From Halolamina litorea (GTDB lineage: Archaea > Halobacteriota > Halobacteria > Halobacteriales > Haloferacaceae): a stretch of DNA of 64,000 bases. Each line of letters begins with the position of its first letter. The first letter of the stretch is position 1. Shown one piece after another: positions 25,312-33,808 of this stretch. A program made the position numbers and the translations under genes. Below the pieces are notes generated by a model. It did not search any database and had not been told where the DNA came from. It saw only the letters and a program-made list of their open reading frames with translations. The DNA lies in contig NZ_JANHGR010000001.1 of the NCBI RefSeq assembly GCF_026616205.1, positions 2,037,881 through 2,101,880 on the forward strand, written 5' to 3'.

Positions 25312-26603
25312 CAGTTCCGCCCACCGCGGTCGTCGTTGGCCTCCTCCGCGGGGCGCTGTTCGGTGTCGTCCCGGTCGGTCTCCTCGCGGTCGGCCAACGC
25401 CGCCGGTCGCGCCTCCGTCGACTCGCGGTTTCGCTCCTCGCGGTCGGCCATCTCCGCCGGCCGCTCCTCCGTCGACTCGCGGTTCTTCGCCGCCCTGTCG
25501 GCCATCTCCGCCGGCCGCTCCTCCGTCGACTCGCGGTTCTCGGCCGCTCGGTCAGCCATCTCGGCGGGCCGTTGCTCGGTCGAGTCGGCCTCGTTGGCGT
25601 AGCGCCCGGCTTCCTCGGCCGGCGTGACGCTCGCGTCGTCGGTGTCCACGCCGTGGGCCCGTTCCGCGGGCGTGTCGGCGTCTGCGGCGGGGCCCTCAGC
25701 TTCCGGGCGTTCCCGTCGGGCAATGTCGTCGGGCGTCGTCGCCCGTGCCGGCTCGACGGACTCGTCGTACGTGTCGGGGCGCTCGGTGCTGACGGGGTCG
25801 GACCGGCGGACCGATGGCGACTCCTTCTCGGGGTCGAACTGCTGGTCGGCGTGTTCGACGCCCGCGAGGTCGCGGAGCTGTTCCTCGGACATCCCGTTGC
25901 TCGTGGCCCCGTCGCTCCCTGCGACCGCGACGCCGCTGGTGACGATAGCGCGGATCCCCTCCTCCACGGTCATCTCCACGTCCATCACGCGGTCGGCGGG
26001 CATGTGGACCAAGTGCCCACCCATGACCGGGTTGGGCGCGAGCGGGAGGAACAGCGTCAGCATCTCGGCGTGGCCCGCCGGGTCGGACAGCGACGACGGC
26101 GTCTCGGTGGTGACGAAGCCGAGCGTGTACGCGCCCTCGTGGGGGAACTCAACGAGCTTCACGTCACGGAAACTCTGGGTATCGGACTCCAGCATCACGT
26201 CGCTCATCTGCCGGAAGGAGTCGTAGACGCCGCCGACGGCGGGGATCTGGGAGATGAAGTAGTCGAAGTAGTCGACCGCACGCTCGCCCCACTTGGTGGT
26301 GTTGGTGAAGATGCCGACCACCATGATGATGACGAGCAGGATCACCGGCGTCACCAGTTGGATGACAAACACGCCGACCGGGATGTCGCCGATGACCGGG
26401 AGCATGATCTCCTCGTCGGCGGCGACGATCCCCTGGGCGAACAGCGAGAGGTAGTCGTAGACGTACTGGAACGCGACCGCCAGTACGATGACGGTGACCA
26501 GCATCGGCACGACGACCGCGAGGCCGGTGATGAACGACTCCCGGAGCGTCTCGCGGGTCGACTTCCTGACGCGCTGGTCCATCCGCAGGTCCGACTCGTC
26601 CAT
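25311..26603 (-). CDS. DUF502-family membrane protein with repeat tail
   Basis: A 430-residue protein. Two helices (about 24-50, FITGLAVVVPMLVTVIVLAVAF; about 78-103, VFVIQLVTPVILLVIIMVVGIF) are followed by the DUF502 core with IPAVGGVYDSFRQMSDVML, FVTTETPSS and MGGHLVHMPADRVMDVEMTV (about 120-225). From about 340 to the end it is a tail of five 18-residue repeats with consensus STEERPAEMADRAAENRE. The core family is membrane-bound and of unknown function; the tail is charged and probably extended. It is translationally coupled to archease (TGATG). The first ATG (26601-26603) is used; another Met lies at residue 8. Confidence 0.82.
   Translation of the reverse strand: MDESDLRMDQRVRKSTRETLRESFITGLAVVVPMLVTVIVLAVAFQYVYDYLSLFAQGIVAADEEIMLPVIGDIPVGVFVIQLVTPVILLVIIMVVGIFTNTTKWGERAVDYFDYFISQIPAVGGVYDSFRQMSDVMLESDTQSFRDVKLVEFPHEGAYTLGFVTTETPSSLSDPAGHAEMLTLFLPLAPNPVMGGHLVHMPADRVMDVEMTVEEGIRAIVTSGVAVAGSDGATSNGMSEEQLRDLAGVEHADQQFDPEKESPSVRRSDPVSTERPDTYDESVEPARATTPDDIARRERPEAEGPAADADTPAERAHGVDTDDASVTPAEEAGRYANEADSTEQRPAEMADRAAENRESTEERPAEMADRAAKNRESTEERPAEMADREERNRESTEARPAALADREETDRDDTEQRPAEEANDDRGGRN
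25314..25586 (-). repeat. 54-bp in-frame tandem repeat, five units
   Basis: Five units of 54 bases code for 18-residue repeats at the C terminus of the DUF502 protein. Units 1-3 are nearly identical (RPAEMADRA and RPAEMADRE cores), unit 4 has diverged (RPAALADRE) and the last is partial in similarity (RPAEEANDD). The unit length is a multiple of three, so copy number can change without breaking the frame. Confidence 0.9.
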
Positions 26604-26644
26604 TCGTGCACACCAACGCAGTGACCCCCGCTAAAGCCTTCGGC

Positions 26645-26674
26645 CCCGTGTGGCGCTGAAGTAACCCACACGGG
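26645..26674. other. Inverted repeat in a divergent promoter region
   Basis: CCCGTGTGG (26645-26653) and CCACACGGG (26666-26674) form a perfect 9-bp stem around a 12-base loop in the 225-base spacer between the DUF502 gene (start 26603, minus) and usp (start 26829, plus). It lies about 40 bases upstream of the DUF502 start, where it could be an operator or a 5' hairpin. Confidence 0.5.
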
Positions 26675-26828
26675 CTGCCACGACGCCCACCACGCGTACC
26701 CGGCGAGCCGTCGACGAACGCTGCATGGCACCGAGAGACGGACTGCTCGTCGGCGCGCTCGGGATCCCGGGCGTCTGAACGCCGACCGCTCCCCAGCGTT
26801 TATCTCCTGTCCGTTCCCGGCGTCGCGT

Positions 26829-27263
26829 ATGTACGGACGGGTTCTCGTCCCGACGGACGGCAGCGACCACAGCCGAGCGGCCGCCGAACACGCGATGGAC
26901 CTCGCCGCCCAGTTCGATGCGAGCGTCGACGCGCTGTTCGTCGTGGAACAGGCCGGCCCCAGCGGCCACTGGGACTTCGAGGTGGAGAAGCAGGAGGCGG
27001 TCGGCGAGCGAGCCCTCGACGGCGTCGCCGAACTCGGCGCGGAGCGCGGTGTCCCCGTCGAGCGTCACCTCCGGCGGGGCGTGCCGGCCGAGGAAATCGT
27101 CGACGCCGCGGACGACTACGGCGTCGACCTGATCGTCATGGGGACCCAGGGCCGCACCGGGTTCGCCCGTATCGCCAGCGCCGGCAGCACGACCGAGCGC
27201 GTCGTTCGGCTGACCGGGGTCCCGACGACGGTCGTCGGCGGGGCCGGTGTCGGCGAGGAGTAA
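26829..27263 (+). CDS. Universal stress protein, UspA family
   Basis: A 144-residue single Usp domain. The first strand VLVPTDGSDHSRAAAEHAM is typical, and the ATP-binding region reads IVMGTQGRTGFARIASAGST (about residues 111-130), matching G-2x-G-9x-G-S/T, so it probably binds ATP. Its exact role is unknown; such proteins respond to stress or act as small-ligand modules. A TATA-like GCGTTTATCTCC is about 25 bases upstream of the ATG at 26829. It is divergent from the DUF502 gene and convergent with the small gene at 27272. Confidence 0.92.
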   Translation: MYGRVLVPTDGSDHSRAAAEHAMDLAAQFDASVDALFVVEQAGPSGHWDFEVEKQEAVGERALDGVAELGAERGVPVERHLRRGVPAEEIVDAADDYGVDLIVMGTQGRTGFARIASAGSTTERVVRLTGVPTTVVGGAGVGEE

Positions 27264-27271
27264 CGCCGCCG

Positions 27272-27502
27272 TCAGGCGACCGCGTCGGCGATCAGCATCA
27301 GCCCCGCGATGACGGTGACGCTCCCGACGAGGAAGCCGACGAACGCCGCGTTCTCGTCCATCTCGATGTCCGCTGGCCGTTGGTTCGTTCCCGCGGACGT
27401 GAGCCAGCGGTTGAGCCAGTCGATTGCCGGGTGATCGATCGCCACCAGCGCGCCGCCAACGAGCAGGAACAGCCCGAACGCGGCCTGTCCGATCTCGACC
27501 AT
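27272..27502 (-). CDS. Small membrane protein, 76 aa
   Basis: A 76-residue protein with two helices: about residues 5-24 (GQAAFGLFLLVGGALVAID) and 55-75 (FVGFLVGSVTVIAGLMLIAD), with a polar loop containing HPAIDWLNRWL between them. The ATG at 27500-27502 puts the first helix directly at the N terminus. The function is unknown. It is convergent with usp, 8 bases from its stop codon. Confidence 0.62.
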   Translation of the reverse strand: MVEIGQAAFGLFLLVGGALVAIDHPAIDWLNRWLTSAGTNQRPADIEMDENAAFVGFLVGSVTVIAGLMLIADAVA

Positions 27503-27689
27503 GGCTGGAGAGATGTCGGAAAGGTGGATAGTTCTGTTCGTCCGTTCTCGGGAAGCGCCGCCGTGAGCGGCTACACGACCACGGCAACACGCTCCCAGCA
27601 CCGAAGCGGAGGTCGCTGCAGGTCACCAGCCGTCGACGGGCTACGTCCGACTGGCAGACGAGAGCTCCGCTCTCGTCGACGCGATCGGC

Positions 27690-28376
27690 TTACTGCGTCG
27701 CGTAGCTTTCCGTCACCGGCTCGTCGTCGAGTTCGGCCGCCGTCGGCTCGAACTCCTCGCGGTGGACGATGTCGTCGACGGTGCGGCGGAACTTCCGCGG
27801 GCTGTTGGTGTCCTCGGCGTTGGGCGCGGCGTGACCCATCGTGACCAGCATCACGGGCTCGTACTGCTCGTCGATGTCGAACGCGTCGTGCAACGCATCG
27901 GGGTCGAAGCCGCCGATGGGGCAGGTCGACAGGCCTTGGGCACGCGCGGCGTGCATCAGGGTCATCGCCGCCAGCGCGGTGCTGTTGGTGGCCCAGGTCC
28001 GGTTGGTCTCCTCGTCGCGCTCGGCCATCCCCTCGAACGTCTCGAGGAGGTTCTCCTTTGCCTCCTCGGTGGGGAGGTAGCCCTTCCGGAGTTGGTCCTC
28101 GGCGACGGCCTCGCCGTGCGTGCTGGGGTCGGTGTTTGCGAGCACCGCGATCGCGACGGGCGCGTCGGTGACGTGTTCCTGCCCGTACGCGACCTCCTGT
28201 AGGCGCTCGCGGTTCCCGTCCTCGGTCAGCACGAGGAACTCCCACGGCTGGAGGTTGAAACTGGACGGGCTGTAGCGAACCTGCTCGAAGACGGCCTCGA
28301 TGGTGTCGTCGTCGACCGGTTCGTCGCTGTACTCGTGGACGCTGCGGCGGGTGAGAACGGCGTCGTCGAACTCCAT
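27690..28376 (-). CDS. Nitroreductase-family flavoprotein
   Basis: A 228-residue FMN-dependent oxidoreductase. The N-terminal LTRRSVHEYSDEPV (about residues 8-21) binds the FMN phosphate, SPSSFNLQPWEFLVL (about 36-50) is the family's second signature, and CPIGGFDPDALHDAF lies near 150-164. Relatives reduce nitro groups, quinones or enones with NAD(P)H. A short GTACTTTGTCGAC element lies in the upstream spacer but its role is unclear. It lies 99 bases from the usp gene upstream, on the same strand. Confidence 0.9.
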   Translation of the reverse strand: MEFDDAVLTRRSVHEYSDEPVDDDTIEAVFEQVRYSPSSFNLQPWEFLVLTEDGNRERLQEVAYGQEHVTDAPVAIAVLANTDPSTHGEAVAEDQLRKGYLPTEEAKENLLETFEGMAERDEETNRTWATNSTALAAMTLMHAARAQGLSTCPIGGFDPDALHDAFDIDEQYEPVMLVTMGHAAPNAEDTNSPRKFRRTVDDIVHREEFEPTAAELDDEPVTESYATQ

Positions 28377-28475
28377 GCTCGGGTAACGCCGGCGAACGTT
28401 TTGTACTTTGTCGACGTGCGCGTAATCAGGTTGCGTGTGTGTCAGCAGCGCACGCTAACACGCCGCATCTCCGCC

Positions 28476-28916
28476 TCAGCGGACGACGGTGACCGGGATG
28501 GGCGACTCCCGGACCACCTTCTCCGCGACGCTGCCCAGGATCATCCGCGAGACGCCGGTGCGGCCGTGGCTACCGATGACGAGGTGGTCGAACTCGGGCG
28601 CGTCGACGTCCTCGCTCTCGCCGGCGGCGACCTCGACGATGGCTTGTGGCGGGCGACCCACGGCGGTCTCGGTGCGGAGGTCGCCGTCGAAGTCGGCTTC
28701 CGCCTCCTCGAACAGTTCCGCGGCCTCCTCCTGTGCCTGCTCGAACCACTCCTCGCCGCCGCTGGGGATCCCGACGCCGGCGCTGTAGCCGGCCTCGACT
28801 GGGTTGATGACGTACAGCAGCGTGATGTCGTGCTCGCCCCACTCCTCGGCGACGAACTCCAGTGCTTCCTCGGCCTGTGGCGTCCCGTCGTAGGCGACGA
28901 GTATGCGCTTGGTCAT
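28476..28916 (-). CDS. Universal stress protein, UspA family
   Basis: A 146-residue Usp domain beginning ILVAYDGTPQAEEALEFVAE. The ATP loop reads VIGSHGRTGVSRMILGSVAE (about residues 115-134), a clear G-2x-G-9x-G-S, so ATP binding is expected. It differs markedly from the Usp at 26829 and is not a recent duplicate. The ATG at 28914-28916 has no in-frame upstream alternative that gives family sequence. The 150-base spacer to the next gene contains a strong hairpin. Confidence 0.92.
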   Translation of the reverse strand: MTKRILVAYDGTPQAEEALEFVAEEWGEHDITLLYVINPVEAGYSAGVGIPSGGEEWFEQAQEEAAELFEEAEADFDGDLRTETAVGRPPQAIVEVAAGESEDVDAPEFDHLVIGSHGRTGVSRMILGSVAEKVVRESPIPVTVVR

Positions 28917-28977
28917 GCCCGGTCGTTCGACGGCCTGTGTGAAAAGCGAGGTGGCGGACCCGGGGGCAGTTGCCGGT

Positions 28978-29003
28978 GACTGCGCCGCGGTCGCGGCGCA
29001 GTC
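28978..29003. other. Perfect 12-bp hairpin in a divergent spacer
   Basis: GACTGCGCCGCG, two bases, then CGCGGCGCAGTC: an uninterrupted 12-bp inverted repeat, all but two pairs GC, between usp (minus) and the beta-propeller gene (plus). It could end antisense transcription, insulate the two promoters, or be bound as a dimeric operator. Confidence 0.6.
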
Positions 29004-29068
29004 CCCCGGAGGACCGGGCGAACCATGTCACCAATAGTTTGATAACGAGTGGCAAGTCCGTTGGTAAC

Positions 29069-31087
29069 ATGACGTATTCGAGACGTACGGTTCTCCGCGG
29101 GTTGAGCGCGGCAGCGTTCGCTGGGGCAGCGATCGGTGCCGAAACCCGAACCGTCGAGGCGACGGACCACCCGTGGTCACAGACCAATCGCGGCCCCCGG
29201 CAGACGACGTATCGGGCGGCGGCCGGCGGGCCGGTCGACCGTGGGTTCGCGTGGGAACAGACGGACCGATCGGGGACAGGGCCTAGTGGGTTCGCCCGGA
29301 TGGGCGTTACCGACGGCGAACAGGCCTACTTGGCTGGCGAGGGGCTCTACGCGCTCGATCCAACGACGGGCGAGATCGCCTGGAACGCGCTGACCGACGA
29401 GGATACGACGACGCGGGCACCGCCGCTGGTCCGTGACGAGACCCTGTATTACGCCGTCGATGGCGGGGAGTTCGGTGCGCTCGACACCGCCAACGGTGAT
29501 TCCCGGTGGACGCTCTCGCTGCACGAGGAGGCGAAGCCGTGGGGGCTGACCAGTCGCGGTGGCACGGTGTACGTCAGCGGCTACCTGCTCGGCGACAGCA
29601 GCCGTAACGGCTACCTCGCCGCCGTCGACACGACGGAACAGGACGTCGAGTGGGAGGCGACGCCGGCTGACTGGATCTCCCCGATGGCCGTGGGACCGGA
29701 TCGGCTGTTCGGGACCGTCAACTTCGGCTCGTTCCAAGCGCGCGACCGCTCGACCGGCGAACGCCTGTGGCAGGTCGAGTTCCCGAGCGAGGGGATCGTG
29801 TACGCGCCCGCGCTGGGCGAGGAAGGCTGTTTCGTCCCGCGACAGGGGGGCCTCACACTGGTCTCCCGCGACGGCGAGCCGTTGTGGAACGCGTCGACCC
29901 AGGGCTACGGGCCCGATTCGCCGGTACTCACCGACGAACTCGCTATCGTCGCCTACACGAACGGCCCGTCGAAGGCGACGGCTCGGCTCACGGCGTTCGA
30001 GCGCACGACTGGCGAGGTACGCTGGACCGTTCAGGCGGACGAACGGTCGTTCCGAAAGCCCGTCGCCGTGGGCGACACCGTCTACGTCGGCGCTCGCAGC
30101 GGGCGGCTGTTCGCGTACGCGGTGGACTCCGGCGAGCGCCGTTGGGTTGCCGAGAGCGACGTAACCCACCCGACCGCCTCGCTGATCGTCGGCGACACTG
30201 CCGTCGTGGCCACCCAAACGGGCGGGACGGTCTACGGCCTGAGGGCCGACGGTACGGAACTCCCGAACGCGACCGTCGACGGCCCCGACACGGCCCTGGC
30301 CGGCCGTGAGGTGACGTTCGACGCCAGCGGGTCGACGGACCCTGACGGCTCGGTCGAGCGCTACGAGTGGACGATCTACCGGAGTCCTCGGTACGGTGAC
30401 GAGTACGAGGAAGTCGGGACGGCGACGGGCGAGACGCTGACACGAACGTTCGACAAGGAAGGACGCTACGACCTGCTCCTCCGGGCCGTCGACGACGAGG
30501 GGCTGTCGGCCAGGGTGCAGCACCGAATCGACGTCCAGCCCATCCGCCTGGAACTGAGCCGTGAGAGCCTCGTCCCGGAGAGCGGACTGGTCGAGCGACT
30601 CCCCGGCGTGCCGTTCACCGCGACGTTCGCCGTCAGGAACAACGGCGGACGGGCGGTGAACGCGACCCTCTCCCTGTCGCTGCCGGACTCGCTACCCGTC
30701 CAGGAGCACACCGACGCCGACGGGACGTGGACTGGCGGCGGGTGGGAGTGGGAGTCGATCGCTCCCGGCGGGTCCCAGACCGTGTCGCTGACGCTGGCGC
30801 CGCCGGAAAACGCCGATACGGGCCAGCACTCGGTCGGGGCGACGCTCCGGACCGACCCCGGCGGTACGCTCGCGGAACAGGAGTATCGACTCACCATCGT
30901 CGGCGAGGCGACGACGGTCCGTGACCAGTTCGTCGGCGACGACGGTAGCGTCACCGCCACGCAGGTCCAGCAGGCGCTCGCCTACTGGGAGGCCGACCAG
31001 ATCGTCGGCGGCACCGGCGGGGAGACGGTGAGCGACCAGCTACTACTCGAACTCATTCGGATGTACCGTAACGGGGGTGGTGCCTGA
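29069..31087 (+). CDS. Tat-secreted PQQ-like beta-propeller protein with PKD domain
   Basis: A 672-residue exported protein. The N terminus SRRTVLRGLSAAAFAGAAIG is a Tat signal with twin arginines. Residues about 40-400 are PQQ-like propeller blades, each with GLYALDPTTGEIAWN- or LFAYAVDSGERRWV-type motifs. A PKD domain (VTFDASGSTDPDGSVERYEW, about 413-432) and a CARDB/NEW3-like domain (about 515-625) follow. The last 40 residues (VTATQVQQALAYWEADQ onward) are helical, similar in style to the tail of the RND transporter. Its TGA overlaps the next gene (TGATG). It may be a cell-surface binding protein; enzyme activity is unlikely. Confidence 0.85.
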   Translation: MTYSRRTVLRGLSAAAFAGAAIGAETRTVEATDHPWSQTNRGPRQTTYRAAAGGPVDRGFAWEQTDRSGTGPSGFARMGVTDGEQAYLAGEGLYALDPTTGEIAWNALTDEDTTTRAPPLVRDETLYYAVDGGEFGALDTANGDSRWTLSLHEEAKPWGLTSRGGTVYVSGYLLGDSSRNGYLAAVDTTEQDVEWEATPADWISPMAVGPDRLFGTVNFGSFQARDRSTGERLWQVEFPSEGIVYAPALGEEGCFVPRQGGLTLVSRDGEPLWNASTQGYGPDSPVLTDELAIVAYTNGPSKATARLTAFERTTGEVRWTVQADERSFRKPVAVGDTVYVGARSGRLFAYAVDSGERRWVAESDVTHPTASLIVGDTAVVATQTGGTVYGLRADGTELPNATVDGPDTALAGREVTFDASGSTDPDGSVERYEWTIYRSPRYGDEYEEVGTATGETLTRTFDKEGRYDLLLRAVDDEGLSARVQHRIDVQPIRLELSRESLVPESGLVERLPGVPFTATFAVRNNGGRAVNATLSLSLPDSLPVQEHTDADGTWTGGGWEWESIAPGGSQTVSLTLAPPENADTGQHSVGATLRTDPGGTLAEQEYRLTIVGEATTVRDQFVGDDGSVTATQVQQALAYWEADQIVGGTGGETVSDQLLLELIRMYRNGGGA

Positions 31088-31755
31088 TGCGTCGTCGTGT
31101 GCTGCTCGGACTCGTGCTAGCGGCGGCGGTCCTCGGCGCGACTGCGTCAGGAGCCACCGCAGCGACCGGCGAACTCTCGACGACACCGACGGCGATCGAA
31201 GCGGACCCGGGTGACCGCGTCGAAGTGGCGCTGACGCTCGGCCACACCGGGTCGAACACCACAGCCTACATCGTCGACGCCGACCTACCTGCGGAGTTCG
31301 CCGCCGGGAACGGCAGCGCCGGTCTGACACAGGAGGGCGACGCGAAGTGGCTGCTCGGGACGGTCGAACCCGGCGCCACCATCGAGATGACGTTCGACCT
31401 CCACGTGCCCGAGAGCGCCGCCGGGAGCTACGAAGTGCCGATCGTGGCGAAAACCGCCGACGGGGTACAGGCCCGGGCGACACTGACCGTCGAAACGCCC
31501 GGGGAACGGACCGAGCGTAGCGCGACGACGACGGCCGCTGATGGGGCGGCTGGAACCGACGAGGCGGCCGGGACAGACGGGGCGGCCGGGACCGACACCG
31601 CCGAGACAGCAAACACCGACGGCACGACCGAAGCCACCGACGGCGACGTGGGACAGGCCTCGGCTAGCGCGTCGAGCGCACCCGGGTTCGGCGCCGCCAC
31701 CACGCTGGTCGCACTCGTCGTGGCGATCGTCGCTGCCGGCCGGGAGGTCGAGTGA
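31087..31755 (+). CDS. Secreted surface protein with CARDB-like domain and PGF-CTERM signal
   Basis: A 222-residue exported protein: a Sec signal (LLGLVLAAAVLGATASGATA, about 6-25), a beta domain (about 28-140) with VEVALTLGHTGSNTTAYIV and EMTFDLHVPESAAGSYEVP, an acidic Thr/Ala/Gly linker with repeated AGTDGA (about 150-190), and a C-terminal APGFGAATTLVALVVAIVAA that resembles a PGF-CTERM signal for archaeosortase-mediated anchoring. The usual final arginines are reduced to GREVE. It overlaps the propeller gene by one base, so the two are made together and may interact. Confidence 0.75.
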   Translation: MRRRVLLGLVLAAAVLGATASGATAATGELSTTPTAIEADPGDRVEVALTLGHTGSNTTAYIVDADLPAEFAAGNGSAGLTQEGDAKWLLGTVEPGATIEMTFDLHVPESAAGSYEVPIVAKTADGVQARATLTVETPGERTERSATTTAADGAAGTDEAAGTDGAAGTDTAETANTDGTTEATDGDVGQASASASSAPGFGAATTLVALVVAIVAAGREVE

Positions 31756-31833
31756 ACAGGCAGACACGGTCGTTGAGTCGGCTCCGGGAGACCGAGACGG
31801 TGGGCGGCGCTCAGCCGTGCGCCGGATGCGGTT

Positions 31834-33690
31834 TCACTCGCCGTGGCGAGTGACACACTCCGAGAGCCCGATCAGCTCCACCGGCTCGGAGTTGTCCGGC
31901 GAGTAGACCACCATCTGGCCCTTCTCCATGTAGGGCACCTTCTGGGCCAACGCCGAGGGGATGTTGACCGAGGAGATGGCGTCCTCGTCGCCGAGGTTGA
32001 GCACGACCTTCGAGTTCACCTGTTTGAACACCGGCTCGGCGATGTCCTGTGGGTCCTGCGTGATCAGGAACAGACCGAGGCGCTCCTTCCGGCCCTGTTT
32101 GGCGGCCTCGGTGAACTTCTGGACGACCTTCTGGGCCTGTACGTTGTCGGCGTTCGAGAGGAAGTTGTGGGCCTCGTCCATCCCGAGCACCAGCGGCGTC
32201 TCCTTGATGCGCTCGCTGTTCGGGGAGTTCGAGAGCTTGTCGTCGACGAGCAGCGAGGAGACCGCGAGGACGAACATCTCCTTGGCCCGCGAGGTCGAGA
32301 GGTGGTAGGTCGGCACGACCGTCAGGCCGCCGGGGCGGACCAGTTCGTGGTCCAGTTCGGTGATCGGTCGGGCGTCCTGATCGAAGATGCCGTTGGGGAT
32401 TCCCCGAACGCGGCGCTTGACGGCGTCGAAGGTGGCCTCGTGGACCCGGCCCGACTCGTGAAGTTCCTCCTGTAGCCCCGGGTCGTCGAGGTAGCTGAGG
32501 AACTGCTGGTAGGTTCCGTTGTGGCCGTAGTCGCTGAAGAAGCGGTTGAGCAGCGTCAGGAGCGCGGGGTACTGGTTGTCGTTCAAGCCGCCGCCGGCGA
32601 CGAGCCACGGCATATCGTACTCGTCGACGACCGAGAACGGGATGGTGAAGCGCACCTGCTCGGCGCGGTGGTTCTCGCCGCCGTAGCTCACGCCGTCCTC
32701 GACGGGGACCAGCGCGATGGTGTCGTCGTGGCCGCCGTGGGCGATCCCCTCCCGGTCGAGCTGCCGAGCGAACTGGTCGCTCATCCCGGGGTTGTCGTCG
32801 TGCATCTGGGCGTACTCGTCCTGCGGGTCGAACTGGACCACCGCGGGCGAGACCGCCCGGCCGTCGTCCATCGGGTAGGATCGGTCCTCGGCGAGATACT
32901 GCCGCAGGACGTTCTTCGAGGCGTGAGTCTTCCCCGATCCGGTGCCGCCGGCGACGAGCGTGTGGCGGAACACGAGCGGGTCGCCCTCGGCGTAGTCGTC
33001 CTTCACGCGGTAGTCGACGGTCGGAGGCTCCGCCGCGGTACGGACCTTCTCCCCGCCAACGGAGAGGTGTCCGAGGAACACGCCGTCGCCGGGGATCTTC
33101 AGGCCGGTCTTGATCTGCTCCTCGTCGGCGGCCTCGCGGGCGAGCGCGCCGGGCTTGGGCACGCGGTCGGTCATCCGTCGCTTGAGTTCGCCGCCCTCCT
33201 CGTAGATGACGGCGACCGGCTCCAACTCGGCCATGAACTTGTAGTCGCGCTCCTCGAACCCCTCGCGGCGCATCTGCCGGCGGGCGTGGATCTCGGTTGC
33301 GTCGTCGGACTGGAACTCCTGGGCGTACTCCAGGGCGGCGATCGAACAGAACAGCGTCTCGTCGTCGGGGTAGGGGACGAGCAGGTAGCTCCCGAGCCGG
33401 ACGGACTCTCGGTTCCCGGTCGTGATGAACGCCCGCAGCCGCGTCTCGTCGCCGTCCTGTGAGACACGGAGGCCCTGTGACACCGAGACGGTCCCGAGGC
33501 CCGCGTCGCTGCCGGCCGGTTCGGCGTCGTAGCGCTCGAAGTCGGCGTCGGTGTCGGCGTCGCCGGTGTCGCCGCCGACGCTCGCGGCGCCGTCGGCCGT
33601 CCCGGCATCGTCTCCGGCGCCGTTCGCGGCCGGGTCGTCGTCGCCGCCGTCGAAGTCGGTGAAGTCCCCGAGGTCACCCGAATCGCTCAT
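31834..33690 (-). CDS. herA: HerA-type DNA translocase/helicase
   Basis: A 618-residue HerA/FtsK-like ATPase that works with NurA in DNA end resection. A Gly/Asp-rich acidic region (1-65) precedes a HAS-barrel-type domain; Walker A is TLVAGGTGSGKTHASKNVL (about residues 245-263), Walker B LVLGMDEAHNF (about 508-518), and a later arginine-finger-like region is LGDEDAISSVNIPSALAQKV (about 577-596). The ATG at 33688-33690 (MSDSGDLGDF) is preferred over one nine codons earlier. The NurA gene is next on the same strand across a small opposite-strand gene. Confidence 0.9.
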   Translation of the reverse strand: MSDSGDLGDFTDFDGGDDDPAANGAGDDAGTADGAASVGGDTGDADTDADFERYDAEPAGSDAGLGTVSVSQGLRVSQDGDETRLRAFITTGNRESVRLGSYLLVPYPDDETLFCSIAALEYAQEFQSDDATEIHARRQMRREGFEERDYKFMAELEPVAVIYEEGGELKRRMTDRVPKPGALAREAADEEQIKTGLKIPGDGVFLGHLSVGGEKVRTAAEPPTVDYRVKDDYAEGDPLVFRHTLVAGGTGSGKTHASKNVLRQYLAEDRSYPMDDGRAVSPAVVQFDPQDEYAQMHDDNPGMSDQFARQLDREGIAHGGHDDTIALVPVEDGVSYGGENHRAEQVRFTIPFSVVDEYDMPWLVAGGGLNDNQYPALLTLLNRFFSDYGHNGTYQQFLSYLDDPGLQEELHESGRVHEATFDAVKRRVRGIPNGIFDQDARPITELDHELVRPGGLTVVPTYHLSTSRAKEMFVLAVSSLLVDDKLSNSPNSERIKETPLVLGMDEAHNFLSNADNVQAQKVVQKFTEAAKQGRKERLGLFLITQDPQDIAEPVFKQVNSKVVLNLGDEDAISSVNIPSALAQKVPYMEKGQMVVYSPDNSEPVELIGLSECVTRHGE

Positions 33691-33808
33691 GGACCGGAGG
33701 TGGGCGGCTCCCGGCATACGCCTTTCCCCTGCCTCCGACGGCGCGGCCCGCCGCAGCCCGGTCGGCCGTGGGCAGCACTCCTAAAGGCCCCGCCGGGTTA
33801 GGTGATGT

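Noticed and set aside
25314..25586. CRISPR array
   Set aside because: The units are contiguous, without unique spacers, and code in frame for protein.
28377..28475. GTACTTTGTCGAC upstream of the nitroreductase as a redox operator
   Set aside because: It is only partly symmetric and occurs once; not enough to assign a regulator.
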